A stretch of DNA of 64,000 bases from Streptomyces sp. GESEQ-35 (GTDB taxonomy: Bacteria > Actinomycetota > Actinomycetes > Streptomycetales > Streptomycetaceae): NCBI RefSeq assembly GCF_017948485.1, contig NZ_JAFFSX010000001.1:310001-374000 (forward strand). The letters are read 5' to 3'. Below the pieces are notes generated by a model. The model was given only the letters and a program-made list of their open reading frames with translations, was not told the DNA's origin and searched no databases. The position numbers were made by a program, and so were the translations under genes. The stretch's first letter is position 1, and each line of letters starts with the position of its first letter. Shown here in pieces: positions 55,484-64,000 of the stretch.

Positions 55484-56434
55484 ATGAACACCCCGGCTGC
55501 CGTCTCCTGGCGCGGCTACTGGCCGGCCGCGCCCACGCCGTTCGCCGCCGACGGCTCGCTCGACGAGGACGCCTGGCGCGCACTGCTCGGGTTGTACGCG
55601 GAGCACGGCGTCCACGGTGTGCTGGTGAACGGCACGACCGGCGAATGGTTCTCCCAGACCCCCGAGGAGCGCCGCCGGGTGGCCGAGATCGCGGTCGCCG
55701 AACTCTCCGGCCACATACCGGTGGTGATCGGCTGCGGCGCGTACACCGCGGAGGAGTCCATACGGTACGGAGCACACGCCCGCTCCATCGGCGCCGACGG
55801 CATCCTCACCACCCCGCCGCCGTACGTCCATCCGAGCCAGGACGAGATCCACGCCTTCTACACCACCCTCGCCCACGCGGTCGACCTGCCGCTCATGGTC
55901 TACAACTGGCCGCGCGGAACCGCCGTGGACATCACGGTCGACACCCTGGTCAGGCTGGCCGAGCTGGACACCGTGGTGGCCGTCAAGGACAGTTCCGGCG
56001 ACGAGCTGAAGGTCGCGGACACCTGCGCGGCCCTGGCCGGGAAGGTCCAGGTCTTCGGCCGCTTCATCCACCGCCGGGGCATGGCCGTCATGGCCGAGTT
56101 CGGCGGTGCCGGGAACATCGACGGCGGCGGCCTCGGCGCGCCGTTCGCCGTCCCCTTCTACGAGGCCTACTGGGCCGGTGACCTCGACCGGGCCCGGGAA
56201 TGGTCCGCCCGCTACGAACGGCTTGTGAACCTGCTCGTCAACGACGACTACAGCTCACGGTTCGCCTCACCCACCTCGCAGCTCAAAGCCGCCATGCGGC
56301 TGCTCGGGCAGCCCGGGGGGCACGTACGCCCTCCGCTGCTCCCGCTTCAGGACCCGTCAGCCTTGCTCGCCCTGGCGGCGGCGCTCGACGAGGCCGGGCT
56401 GCACCCCTCTTCCTCCACCACCGGAAAAAGGTGA
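55484..56434 (+). CDS. Dihydrodipicolinate-synthase/N-acetylneuraminate-lyase family protein
   Basis: 316 residues, DapA-type TIM barrel. GVLVNGTTGEWFSQT is the substrate loop, YNWPRGTAVDI carries the Tyr and VVAVKDSSGD the Schiff-base Lys. The family includes aldolases and the deaminase that converts 4-hydroxy-pyrroline-2-carboxylate in hydroxyproline breakdown. Given the HcnABC-type dehydrogenase downstream, the deaminase/lyase role is attractive but unproved. GGAG five bases before ATG. Confidence 0.88.
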   Translation: MNTPAAVSWRGYWPAAPTPFAADGSLDEDAWRALLGLYAEHGVHGVLVNGTTGEWFSQTPEERRRVAEIAVAELSGHIPVVIGCGAYTAEESIRYGAHARSIGADGILTTPPPYVHPSQDEIHAFYTTLAHAVDLPLMVYNWPRGTAVDITVDTLVRLAELDTVVAVKDSSGDELKVADTCAALAGKVQVFGRFIHRRGMAVMAEFGGAGNIDGGGLGAPFAVPFYEAYWAGDLDRAREWSARYERLVNLLVNDDYSSRFASPTSQLKAAMRLLGQPGGHVRPPLLPLQDPSALLALAAALDEAGLHPSSSTTGKR

Positions 56435-56441
56435 ACCGACC

Positions 56442-57311
56442 GTGCGCAGACTTCTCCTCGCGGCCTCCGCGGCTTCCGCCGCCCTCCTGCTGACAGTGAC
56501 CGCGTGCGGCAGCGAGGACTCGTCCGCCGCCGCGTCCCCGACCGGCTGCACGCCCAAGGTGGGTGAGGCGGACCTGGTCGATGCGGGCACGCTGACGATG
56601 TCGACCAACGCGACCCTGCCGCCCATGCAGTACCTGGACACCTCCGGCAAGGTCATCGGCATGCGGGTCGACCTCGGCAACGAGATCGCCAAACTCCTCT
56701 GTCTCACCCCCAAGTTCGTCAACATCCCCTTCGACGCACAGATCCCCGGTGTGCAGTCGGGACGCTGGGACATGATCGACACGGGCATGTTCTACACCGC
56801 GGAGCGCGCCGAGACCATCAAGCTCGTCCCCTACGAGATCCAGGGTGTCTCCGTCTCCGTCGCCAAGGGCAACCCGAAGAAGATCACCTCAGAGAACGAA
56901 CTGTCCGGCAAGACCATCGCCGTAGAGGCGCCCGGCTACGAGTTCGACACCCTCACCGCGCTCAACAAGGAACTGAAGGCCGCCGGGAAGCCGCAGGTCG
57001 CCATCCGCACCTTCACTACCACCGCCGACGCCTACCAGGCACTGAGCGCGGGCCAGGTCGATGGAGTGGCCATCGTCGAGTCGGTCACCAGCCACTACCA
57101 GAAGGGCGGCACCTTCGAAACGGCGGTCGCGGGCATGAACCCCGCACCGCTCGCCCTCGGCTTCGGCAAGCAGAAGCCCGCCGACGCGGTGGCGGACGCG
57201 CTCACCACCCTCCGTGAGAACGGCTACCTGACCAAGCTGTTCAAGAAGTACGGCGTCACGGCCTACTCCGGCGCCCTCAAGGTGACCACCGGCGAAATCA
57301 GCGCCAAGTAA
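56442..57311 (+). CDS. Polar amino acid ABC transporter, solute-binding lipoprotein
   Basis: 289 residues, SBP_bac_3 type. Lipobox TVTACGS, then MSTNATLPPMQYLDTSGKVI and IDTGMFYTAERAETIKLV, typical of the polar amino acid binding proteins. GTG start preceded by AAAAAGG. Followed by its permease and ATPase. Confidence 0.92.
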   Translation: MRRLLLAASAASAALLLTVTACGSEDSSAAASPTGCTPKVGEADLVDAGTLTMSTNATLPPMQYLDTSGKVIGMRVDLGNEIAKLLCLTPKFVNIPFDAQIPGVQSGRWDMIDTGMFYTAERAETIKLVPYEIQGVSVSVAKGNPKKITSENELSGKTIAVEAPGYEFDTLTALNKELKAAGKPQVAIRTFTTTADAYQALSAGQVDGVAIVESVTSHYQKGGTFETAVAGMNPAPLALGFGKQKPADAVADALTTLRENGYLTKLFKKYGVTAYSGALKVTTGEISAK

Positions 57312-57350
57312 CCGCCCCTCCCCTCACCCACGACGGAAAGGGCGAGAGCC

Positions 57351-58070
57351 ATGTGGTCCTGGGAAGCCTTCTTCTCCTTCCTCCACAACCCCCTCATCCT
57401 TCAGGGAGCCTGGACGACGATCTGGCTCACCACGGTCAGCATGGCGCTCGCCCTTCCGCTCGCCGTGCTCGTGGCACTCGGCAGAGCGTCCCGCATCCCA
57501 CCGGTACGGGCCGTCACCGGCTTCTACGTGTGGCTGATGCGCGGCACCCCCCTCCTGGTCCAACTGGTCATCATCTACACGGGGTTGCCCCAGCTGGGCC
57601 TGCGGCTCGGCGTGATCAGCGCGGCCCTGACCGGCCTGGTCCTCAATGAGGCGGCGTACCTGTCGGAGATCGTCCGGGCCGGGGTCCTGTCGGTCCCGCG
57701 CGGCCAGTCCGAGGCCGCCCGCGCGCTCGGCATGCCGCCCTGGAAGGTGTTCCGGGTCGTGGTCATGCCGCAGGCGCTGCGGGTGATGGTCCCGCCGCTG
57801 GGCAACAGCTTCAACGGCCTGCTCAAAACCACCACGCTCGTCTCGGTGATCTCCGTCGAAGAGCTGCTGCGCCGCACCCAGTTCGCCGTCCAGACCAACT
57901 TCCGCGTCCTGGAGGGCCTCACCGCGGCGGCCCTCTACTACCTGGCCATGACCACCGTGTGGGGCCTCGTGCAGAGGTGGCTGGAGGTACGTGTCGGCCG
58001 CGGGCACGAGAACGGGCCGACCGGTGGCCGCCGTATGAAGAGCGCGGCCCTCGAACTGGAGACCCGATGA
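57351..58070 (+). CDS. Polar amino acid ABC transporter permease
   Basis: 239 residues, HisM/GlnP type. Conserved WLMRGTPLLVQLVIIYTG and the coupling loop GQSEAARALGMPPWKVFRVV. The single permease gene suggests a homodimeric pore. Overlaps the ATPase gene by four bases. Confidence 0.92.
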   Translation: MWSWEAFFSFLHNPLILQGAWTTIWLTTVSMALALPLAVLVALGRASRIPPVRAVTGFYVWLMRGTPLLVQLVIIYTGLPQLGLRLGVISAALTGLVLNEAAYLSEIVRAGVLSVPRGQSEAARALGMPPWKVFRVVVMPQALRVMVPPLGNSFNGLLKTTTLVSVISVEELLRRTQFAVQTNFRVLEGLTAAALYYLAMTTVWGLVQRWLEVRVGRGHENGPTGGRRMKSAALELETR

Positions 58071-58822
58071 GCACCGAGACGATCGTCGAAGCACAACAGG
58101 TCCGCAAGTCGTACGGCGGCGTCGAGGTGCTCAAGGGCATCGACCTGACGGTCCGGCGGGGCGAAGTCGCCCTCGTGCTGGGTCCGTCGGGCGGCGGCAA
58201 GAGCACCTTCCTGCGCACCCTCAACCATCTGGAGGCCCCCGACTCGGGCACCGTCAGCATCTGCGGGGAGCGGATCGGATACGGCGAGACGGGCGCCCTG
58301 CGCGAGCGCCGGATCGCTGTCCAACGGCGGCGCACCGGCATGGTGTTCCAGCAGTTCAACCTGTTCCCGAACATGACCGCGCTCGACAACGTGGCCTCCG
58401 GCCCGGTGCACGTCAGCGGCGTACCCAAGGGCGAAGCCCGGGACGCGGCACGTGAGTTGCTGGCGATGGTGGGCCTGAGCGACAAGACCGGCAACTACCC
58501 CGCCCAGCTCTCCGGCGGCCAGCAGCAGCGGGTGGCCATCGCCCGGGCCCTGGCCATGCGCCCGCAGCTGCTGCTGTTCGACGAACCCACCTCGGCGCTC
58601 GACCCGGAGATGGTCGGCGAGGTCCTCGACGTGATGGTTCGGCTCCGCGAGGAGGGGATGACCATGATCGTCGTCAGCCACGAGATGGGTTTCGCCCGTG
58701 CGGCGGCCGACCGGGTCGTGTTCATCAGCGATGGTCTCGTGGTGGAGGACAAGTCTCCCGACGTCTTCTTCTCCGCTCCGGAGCACGAGCGCACCCGCCA
58801 GTTCCTGGACCGGATCCTATGA
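58067..58822 (+). CDS. Polar amino acid ABC transporter ATPase
   Basis: 251 residues. Walker [11 protein letters not shown]-loop [15 protein letters not shown], signature [15 protein letters not shown], Walker [12 protein letters not shown], switch SHEMGF. GlnQ/HisP type. Overlaps the next gene by four bases. Confidence 0.94.
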   Translation: MSTETIVEAQQVRKSYGGVEVLKGIDLTVRRGEVALVLGPSGGGKSTFLRTLNHLEAPDSGTVSICGERIGYGETGALRERRIAVQRRRTGMVFQQFNLFPNMTALDNVASGPVHVSGVPKGEARDAARELLAMVGLSDKTGNYPAQLSGGQQQRVAIARALAMRPQLLLFDEPTSALDPEMVGEVLDVMVRLREEGMTMIVVSHEMGFARAAADRVVFISDGLVVEDKSPDVFFSAPEHERTRQFLDRIL

Positions 58823-59142
58823 CCGCTGTGACCCCTGTGAGCACTGCCATGAGTAGACGCCCCCTGCCCCAGACCGTCACCGTGACCATCGACGGCACCC
58901 CCGGCCAGGCCTGGGCGGGCCAGTCCGTGAGCGCCGTCCTGGTCGCGGCCGGCGTCTGGCAGCTGCGCCGCAACCCGGTCAACGGTGGGCTGCGCGGCCC
59001 GTTCTGCGGAATGGGTGTCTGCCTGGAGTGCGAGGTGACGATCGACGGCCGCCCCGGCTCCCGCAGTTGCACCGCGCACGTCGCCGACGGCATGGACATC
59101 CGCACCCACACCGAGCCGTTGCCGACGGCCGCACATGGCTGA
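58819..59142 (+). CDS. (2Fe-2S)-binding small subunit, HcnA-like
   Basis: 107 residues. [18 protein letters not shown] and RSCTAHV give the four cysteines of a plant-ferredoxin-like [2Fe-2S] site. It is the gamma subunit type of HcnABC, opine-oxidase and D-hydroxyproline-dehydrogenase complexes. Overlaps its neighbours. Confidence 0.9.
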   Translation: MTAVTPVSTAMSRRPLPQTVTVTIDGTPGQAWAGQSVSAVLVAAGVWQLRRNPVNGGLRGPFCGMGVCLECEVTIDGRPGSRSCTAHVADGMDIRTHTEPLPTAAHG

Positions 59143-60550
59143 CGCCACCGAGGAGTGGGAGCCGGAGGAGTGGGAGACGGACGTCGCGGTGGTAGGCGGC
59201 GGCCCCGCCGGACTGCACGCGGCGCTGGTCCTGGCCCAGGGCGGCCTGGACGTCGTACTCCTCGACGAGTCCGACACCCTCGGCGGCCAGTACTACAAGC
59301 GCCGGGCCCCCCAACTCGCCGCCGCCTTCGGCGACTTCCGCCCGCGCGGCACCGAACTGATCCGCGAGGCACGGGCCGCCGGGGTCGTCGTCCGCACCGG
59401 CACCCTGGTCTGGGGCGCCGAGGACGCCGGACGCACCCTCTTCACCTCCGACGTGCGCACAGGCTCCCTCGGCCGGGTGCGCGCCCGGGCCACGCTCGCC
59501 GCGACGGGCGCGTACGAACGCTCCCTGCCCTTCCCCGGCTGGACGCTGCCCGGCGTGGTCACCCCCGGGTTCGCCCTGCACCTGGCCACCATGGACCGGG
59601 TCCCCGTGGGCAGCCGGGTCGTGCTCGCCGGAACCGGGCCGTTCCTGCTCCCGGTCGCCTGCGCCCTGCTGGAGGTGGGCGCCGGGATCGAGGCGGTGGT
59701 CGAGCTGAACCATCCGTACCGGCCCGGGGTTTCGGCGATCGGCGGCGCGCTGCGGCAGCCCGCCCGGCTCGCGGAGGCCGCCCGCTATCTGCTGACCCTC
59801 GCCCGCCACGGCGTGCGCGTCGAGCAGGGCGCCCGCGTGCTGGCGGCGCACGGGGACACCCAGGTCGCGGCCGTGGACATCGGCCACGAGGACGGCGGCG
59901 TACGGCGGTTGGAGACCGACGCGCTGTGCGTGGGCTTCGGCTTCCGCCCCAGCACCGAACTGCCCCGGCTGCTGGGCTGCCGTACCGAACCGGACCGGAC
60001 GGGCACCGAACAGCTCCCGGTCGTGGACGAGGACGGCGCGACCTCGGCGGACGGGCTGTACGTCGCCGGGGACTGCGCCGGCATCGCGGGCGTGCAAGCG
60101 GCAGGCGTACGAGGGGAGTTGGCCGCGCACGCGATCCTGCGCCGCCTGGCACCTGGCCGGCCTTCGCGGGTGGCGGCACTGCGCCGCCGGGCCCGTGCCC
60201 TGGACCGGTTCGCGGCACTCGCCGACCGGATCTACCCGCTCCCCGCCGACGTCGTAGCCGATATCTCCGACGCCACCGAGGTCTGCCGTTGCGAGGGTGT
60301 CAGCGCCGGCGAGATCCGGCAGGCCGTCGCGACCGGCTGGAACGACCTGCACGGCACCAAGGCTGCCACCCGGGCGGGGATGGGGCCCTGTCAGGGACGT
60401 GAATGCGGCCACATCGTGGCGGCGTTGGCCGGGCGAGGCGAGGCGGAGTGCTTCGCAGCCCGTATGCCGCTGCGGCCGCTGCCCATGGCCACCACGGTCG
60501 CGGGGCAGATGGCCGTCGCGGCCGGAGAGCAGGAGGTGACGGACCGGTGA
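59135..60550 (+). CDS. FAD/NAD(P)-binding oxidoreductase with BFD-like domain, HcnB-like
   Basis: 471 residues. FAD turn [20 protein letters not shown], second nucleotide motif [15 protein letters not shown], late [13 protein letters not shown]. The C-terminus has a BFD-type [2Fe-2S] site [15 protein letters not shown] and [13 protein letters not shown]. Large alpha-type subunit that transfers electrons from the HcnC-like subunit. Overlaps HcnA-like by eight bases and HcnC-like by four. Confidence 0.92.
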   Translation: MADATEEWEPEEWETDVAVVGGGPAGLHAALVLAQGGLDVVLLDESDTLGGQYYKRRAPQLAAAFGDFRPRGTELIREARAAGVVVRTGTLVWGAEDAGRTLFTSDVRTGSLGRVRARATLAATGAYERSLPFPGWTLPGVVTPGFALHLATMDRVPVGSRVVLAGTGPFLLPVACALLEVGAGIEAVVELNHPYRPGVSAIGGALRQPARLAEAARYLLTLARHGVRVEQGARVLAAHGDTQVAAVDIGHEDGGVRRLETDALCVGFGFRPSTELPRLLGCRTEPDRTGTEQLPVVDEDGATSADGLYVAGDCAGIAGVQAAGVRGELAAHAILRRLAPGRPSRVAALRRRARALDRFAALADRIYPLPADVVADISDATEVCRCEGVSAGEIRQAVATGWNDLHGTKAATRAGMGPCQGRECGHIVAALAGRGEAECFAARMPLRPLPMATTVAGQMAVAAGEQEVTDR

Positions 60551-61737
60551 CCGGATCGACTTCGACCTCTCCTTCTGCGGACGTGGCCGACGTCATCGTC
60601 ATCGGCGCCGGCATCCTCGGCGCCAGTGCCGCCTTCCACCTCGCCGAACGCGGTTACCGGGTCGTGGTCCTGGAGCGCGGCACGCCCAACCGGGAAGGGT
60701 CCGGCACCACGGCGGGCAACCTGCACATCCAGGCCATCCACACCCGGCGGCCCGGCCAGGCGGTGCCGGTCGACAGCGCGCGGCTGCTGCCGCTGCAACG
60801 CCGGGCGTCCGAGCACTGGTCGCGGATCGAGGAGCGGCTCGACGCGGACGTGGAACTCCGGCGCGGGGGCGGCTACATGATCGCCGAGACCGCCGCCCAG
60901 GAACAGGAACTGCGGGAGAAGCACGGGTGGGAGCTCCGGGCAGGCATCCCGACCGAGATCCTCACCGGCGACGAGGCTCGTGCCCAGCTGCCGCTGCTGT
61001 CGGACCGTGTACGCGCCGCCAGTTGGTGCGAGCTCGACGGGTACGCCAATCCGCTGCTGATCACCCCCGCCTACCTGGCCGCCGCCCGCCGCCACGGGGC
61101 GCGGCTGTACCCCTTCACCCCCGTGACCGGCATCAGCCGGGTGGGCGCCGACTACAAGGTCCTTTCGGGCGACCGCAGTTGGACCGCACCCGTGGTCGTC
61201 AACGTCGCCGGGCCGTGGATCACCGACATCTCCGCGCTGGCCGGCATCCACGTCCGCATGTCACCCGTCGCGATCCAGATGCATGTGACGGTGCGCGTGC
61301 CGCCGGTCATGCACCACCTGGTCCAGCACATCGGCGAGGGCATGTCGGTCAAACAGGTCAGCGCCGGCAACCTGCTGATCGGCGGCGGCTGGCCGGCTGC
61401 CGCACTGGACATGGCGGGCCGCAGCACCGTCAGCCTGTCCAGCATGGCCGGCAACCTCGCCCAGGCCGGGCGGATCCTGCCGTTCCTCGGCAGTCTGCGG
61501 CTGCTGCGCATGTGGGCGGGCCCGCTGGCCGCGACCCCGGACGAGATGCCGGTGGTCGGCGAAGTCCCCGGCCACCCCGGGTTCTTCGTCGCGGGCGGCA
61601 CCTACGCGTTCACCCTCGCGCCGGTGTGGGGGGACACGCTGGCCCGGCAGATCGCCGGGAAGGCCCCGGCCGACCCGGTGGACGACCTCGGCCCAGGACG
61701 CCTGTTGTACGACGCCGCCACTCCCGTATCGCCCTGA
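60547..61737 (+). CDS. FAD-dependent amine/imino-acid dehydrogenase, HcnC-like
   Basis: 396 residues, DadA/glycine-oxidase-like fold. FAD turn VIVIGAGILGASAAFHLAER, TTAGNLHIQAIHT after it, and late GTYAFTLAPVWGDTLARQI. This is the catalytic subunit that oxidises the C-N bond of an amino or cyclic imino acid. GTG overlaps the HcnB-like stop. With the two preceding genes it makes a complete heterotrimeric set. Confidence 0.92.
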   Translation: MTGSTSTSPSADVADVIVIGAGILGASAAFHLAERGYRVVVLERGTPNREGSGTTAGNLHIQAIHTRRPGQAVPVDSARLLPLQRRASEHWSRIEERLDADVELRRGGGYMIAETAAQEQELREKHGWELRAGIPTEILTGDEARAQLPLLSDRVRAASWCELDGYANPLLITPAYLAAARRHGARLYPFTPVTGISRVGADYKVLSGDRSWTAPVVVNVAGPWITDISALAGIHVRMSPVAIQMHVTVRVPPVMHHLVQHIGEGMSVKQVSAGNLLIGGGWPAAALDMAGRSTVSLSSMAGNLAQAGRILPFLGSLRLLRMWAGPLAATPDEMPVVGEVPGHPGFFVAGGTYAFTLAPVWGDTLARQIAGKAPADPVDDLGPGRLLYDAATPVSP

Positions 61738-61750
61738 AAGGCATCCCCTC

Positions 61751-62134
61751 ATGACCCTGAAGATGTTCGTCAACGGCCAGGCGATGTCCGGAGGCACCCT
61801 CAGCCACGCGCTGAGCGAGGCCCGCCTGCTCGGCCCCGCGCGCACGGCGGCGTCGTACCGCTTCTTCTCCGTACGCGACGAGTTCCCCGGCCTGCACCCG
61901 GTCACGGAGGGCGGCGCGACCATCAACGGCGAGGTGTACGAGGTGAGTTACGAAGTGCTGCGCGAGAAGTTGCTGCCCGAGGAGCCCCCGGAGCTCGAAC
62001 TCGGCGTCATCGCCCTGGCGGACGGCTCGGGTTCCTTCTCGATGCGTATGCGCGCCTCCGCGCTGACCGCCCCCGGCGTCGTCGACATCACAGCCCACGG
62101 CGGCTGGCACGCCTATCTCGCCACGCTGCTCTGA
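61751..62134 (+). CDS. Allophanate-hydrolase C-terminal-domain-like protein
   Basis: 127 residues. KMFVNGQAMSGGTLSHALSE, TAASYRFFSVRDEFPGLHP and ELELGVIALADGSGSFSMRM match the C-terminal gamma-glutamylcyclotransferase-like domain of allophanate hydrolase. There it decarboxylates the product of the amidase domain, here it stands alone. AAAGG nine bases upstream. Its presence with a hydantoinase-type enzyme hints at urea- or carbamate-containing intermediates. Confidence 0.85.
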   Translation: MTLKMFVNGQAMSGGTLSHALSEARLLGPARTAASYRFFSVRDEFPGLHPVTEGGATINGEVYEVSYEVLREKLLPEEPPELELGVIALADGSGSFSMRMRASALTAPGVVDITAHGGWHAYLATLL

Positions 62135-62176
62135 CATCTCAACTCCCGTCCTTGGTCGACCTGTTGGAGGCTCACC

Positions 62177-63598
62177 ATGTCCCACCGCGCACAGACGGAA
62201 CCCGTTGACCTCGTCGTCCGAGGGGGCACCGTGGTCAACGCCGACTGGCAGGGCGCCGCGGACGTACTGATCGGCGGCGGAAAGGTACTGGGCGTGGTGG
62301 AACCGGGCTCCTACCGCTCCGCGCAGCCGCCCGGCGTCACCGAGATCGACGCCGCAGGACGCCTCGTACTGCCCGGTGGCGTCGACCCCCACTGCCATGT
62401 CGGCTTCACCTCGGGGGACTTCACGTCCCTCGACGACTACCGGCAGGCGACCACGGCAGCCGTCTTCGGCGGTACGACCACGATCGTGGACTTCGCCATC
62501 CCGCGCCCCGGCGAGAACCCGGCGGACGTCGCCGCGGTCCAACGCGCCAAGGCGGACCAGGGGTTGTGCGACAGCGCGCTGCACGGGTGCGTGGTCGAGT
62601 GGGACGACACAGTGCCGGAACAGCTGCGGTCCCTGGCCTCCGACGGCATCGTCACGGTCAAGATGTTCACCACCTACCGCGGCGAGACCATGGCCGACGA
62701 GAAGACCATCCTCAACGTCATGACCACGCTGCGGGATCTCGGCGGCATGGTCGTCATCCACTGCGAGGCCGACCACATCATCGCCGACACGCAGGAACGC
62801 GGTGAGGCGGCCGGCGCGATCAGCGCCTGCCACCACGCCGGTACCCGGCCGGAGTTGGCCGAGAACGCCTCGGTCGCCGAGATCCTCGCCATCGCCGAAT
62901 CGGTGTCGGCCCCGGTGTACTTCGTCCACCAGTCCACCCCCGAGGCCGTCGATCTGGTGGCGCGGGCCCGGGGCAGGGGCGTGCGCGCTTTCACGGAGAC
63001 CGTCGCCCATCACCTTGTCCTGGACGACACGGCGTACGACGGCTCACACCCCGAACGCTTCGTGTGCTGCCCGCCGTTGCGGGGCGCCGACACGGTCGCA
63101 GGACTGCGCTCACGCGTTCTGATGGGCCAGGTGGCGACGATCGGCAGCGACCACTGCTGCTACGACACCGCCCAGAAGGAGTCGGTGAGCCACGACGTAC
63201 GGGCGATGCCCAACGGCCTGCCCGGGGTGGAGACCCGTATGCCGGTCATCTTCAGCGAACTGGTGGTCAAGGGCGGCCTGCCGGCCGGCCGCTTCGTCGA
63301 GGTCATGTGCGCCAACCCGGCCCGGCTCAACGGCCTCTACCCCCGCAAGGGAGTCATCGCCCCCGGCTCGGACGCCGACCTGGTCGTCTGGGACCCCACC
63401 GCCACCCGGGTCGTCCGCAGCACCGGACTGCACATGGCCACGGACTACACCCCTTACGAAGGCATACCCGTCACCGGCTGGCCGGAGACCGTCGTAGTGG
63501 CCGGTCGGCCCGTCGTGGAGGCGGGCCGCCTCCTGGACAGCGAACCCCGCGGCCGACACCTGCGCTCGGGTCCCCTGAGCAGGTCCCTGGTCTGCTGA
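62177..63598 (+). CDS. Dihydropyrimidinase / hydantoinase
   Basis: 473 residues. Metal ligands DPHCHVGF, the carbamylated Lys in VTVKMFTTYRG, VIHCEADHIIAD, YFVHQSTPE and IGSDHCCYDTAQ are all present. It opens cyclic diamides such as dihydrouracil or 5-substituted hydantoins to N-carbamoyl amino acids. No N-carbamoylase follows. Last gene of the LacI-controlled run; 42 bases after the previous gene. Confidence 0.9.
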   Translation: MSHRAQTEPVDLVVRGGTVVNADWQGAADVLIGGGKVLGVVEPGSYRSAQPPGVTEIDAAGRLVLPGGVDPHCHVGFTSGDFTSLDDYRQATTAAVFGGTTTIVDFAIPRPGENPADVAAVQRAKADQGLCDSALHGCVVEWDDTVPEQLRSLASDGIVTVKMFTTYRGETMADEKTILNVMTTLRDLGGMVVIHCEADHIIADTQERGEAAGAISACHHAGTRPELAENASVAEILAIAESVSAPVYFVHQSTPEAVDLVARARGRGVRAFTETVAHHLVLDDTAYDGSHPERFVCCPPLRGADTVAGLRSRVLMGQVATIGSDHCCYDTAQKESVSHDVRAMPNGLPGVETRMPVIFSELVVKGGLPAGRFVEVMCANPARLNGLYPRKGVIAPGSDADLVVWDPTATRVVRSTGLHMATDYTPYEGIPVTGWPETVVVAGRPVVEAGRLLDSEPRGRHLRSGPLSRSLVC

Positions 63599-63790
63599 CC
63601 GCGACTCCACCGGCACACGGTCCTTCGGTCGCCCCGGCACGTGCTGGAGTACGCCGTACGTGGGAGGCAGTCCACACCGGACGCGCCTACGACAACTTGC
63701 CTGCAACTGGGCATTGTTGGTCTGCCTTTGCTCCGGAGGGTCCGGAGAGACAAGCGGGGTGTGTCAGACCGCTGAGACAGACTGTCGGCC

Positions 63791-64000
63791 ATGAACGCAC
63801 GTGCCGAATACGCCGCGGCGGCTCGCGGGCGAGGCGTGCCCGAGGACCTACTCGACAGGGCGCTGCGGCTTGCCCGCCCGCGCATAGGGCTGCGGTCGAT
63901 GGAGGACTCTGATGCGCCCGTCGTCGGGCAGTACGGAGGCCATCCCCAGCTTCCCCCGGATATCGAATGGTCCGGCTTTCCGGCCTTCATCGCCTCGGTC
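63791..64000 (+). CDS. DUF1963 (YwqG-like) protein, 5' part only
   Basis: The first 70 codons (NARAEYAAAARGRGVPEDLL, ... GQYGGHPQLPPDIEWSGFP) are visible; the pattern GGxPxLPxxxEWP is typical of DUF1963. The gene continues past the window. ATG chosen by frame and context. The gap 63599-63790 has no supported gene. Confidence 0.6.
   Translation, partial: MNARAEYAAAARGRGVPEDLLDRALRLARPRIGLRSMEDSDAPVVGQYGGHPQLPPDIEWSGFPAFIASV

Overview
The window is about 64 kb of GC-rich DNA with short overlapping operons, frequent GTG/TTG starts, and dense LacI, GntR, MarR, HxlR and ArsR regulators. It reads as an accessory, catabolism-rich stretch of a Streptomyces (or close Streptomycetaceae) chromosome, perhaps a chromosome arm. 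No rRNA, tRNA, CRISPR array or classical biosynthetic megasynthase was seen.

Region 1 (1-5.1 kb) is scarred DNA. It holds an MFS exporter whose reading frame runs into an IS5-type transposase tail at the window edge, an ECF41-like sigma factor, a transposase C-terminal piece abutting a beheaded enoyl-reductase-like gene, a decayed IS701-type transposase, and an intact GNAT acetyltransferase.

Region 2 (5.1-16 kb) is a carbohydrate locus. A large secreted PA14/beta-propeller/CBM/DUF1080 protein lies opposite a LacI regulator and a six-gene run: sugar-binding lipoprotein, two permeases, a ThuA-domain protein and two Gfo/Idh/MocA oxidoreductases. No transport ATPase is present. Two near-identical palindromes mark the LacI promoter and the transporter promoter. 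The content resembles thu-type 3-keto-sugar metabolism.

Region 3 (16-30 kb) contains a HutC-type GntR / cysteine hydrolase / NCS1 permease operon, a MarR gene with a clear operator, a second NCS1 permease followed by a GH106-like glycosidase, a TIM-barrel glycosidase-like gene, a frameshifted GbsR-like regulator, a DinB protein and an AtoE-type short-chain fatty acid permease.

Region 4 (30-33 kb) has a SnoaL protein and an SDR opposite an HxlR regulator, with an 11-bp-arm inverted repeat between them. A Tn3-type transposase remnant and a small secreted protein follow.

Region 5 (33-50.6 kb) is the most unusual part: a nearly uninterrupted catabolic cluster. It has a peptide-type ABC importer (A-C-B-hydrolase-D-F), an amidohydrolase lacking its usual metal HxH, a cytidine-deaminase-like protein, a creatininase, an aldehyde dehydrogenase and a single-chain fusion of a class V PLP enzyme with a covalent-FAD sarcosine-oxidase-type enzyme. 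A FadR-type GntR, a kynurenine-formamidase-like cyclase, a gamma-glutamyltransferase and a copper amine oxidase follow. A shared TTGGATCCA motif in front of both transcription units suggests one regulon. The import, hydrolysis, amine oxidation and aldehyde oxidation enzymes suggest breakdown of a gamma-glutamylated or peptidyl amine, but the substrate is not known.

Region 6 (50.8-54.2 kb) has a lactonase-like metallohydrolase and an arsenic island: arsM opposite arsR, a MIP channel and arsC.

Region 7 (54.2-63.6 kb) is a LacI-controlled operon with matched operators: DapA-family lyase, polar amino acid ABC importer, a three-subunit HcnABC-type amine/imino-acid dehydrogenase, an allophanate-hydrolase-C-terminal-like protein and a dihydropyrimidinase/hydantoinase. 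It suggests oxidation of an amino or imino acid, possibly fed by cyclic ureides. The start of a DUF1963-like gene lies at the right edge.
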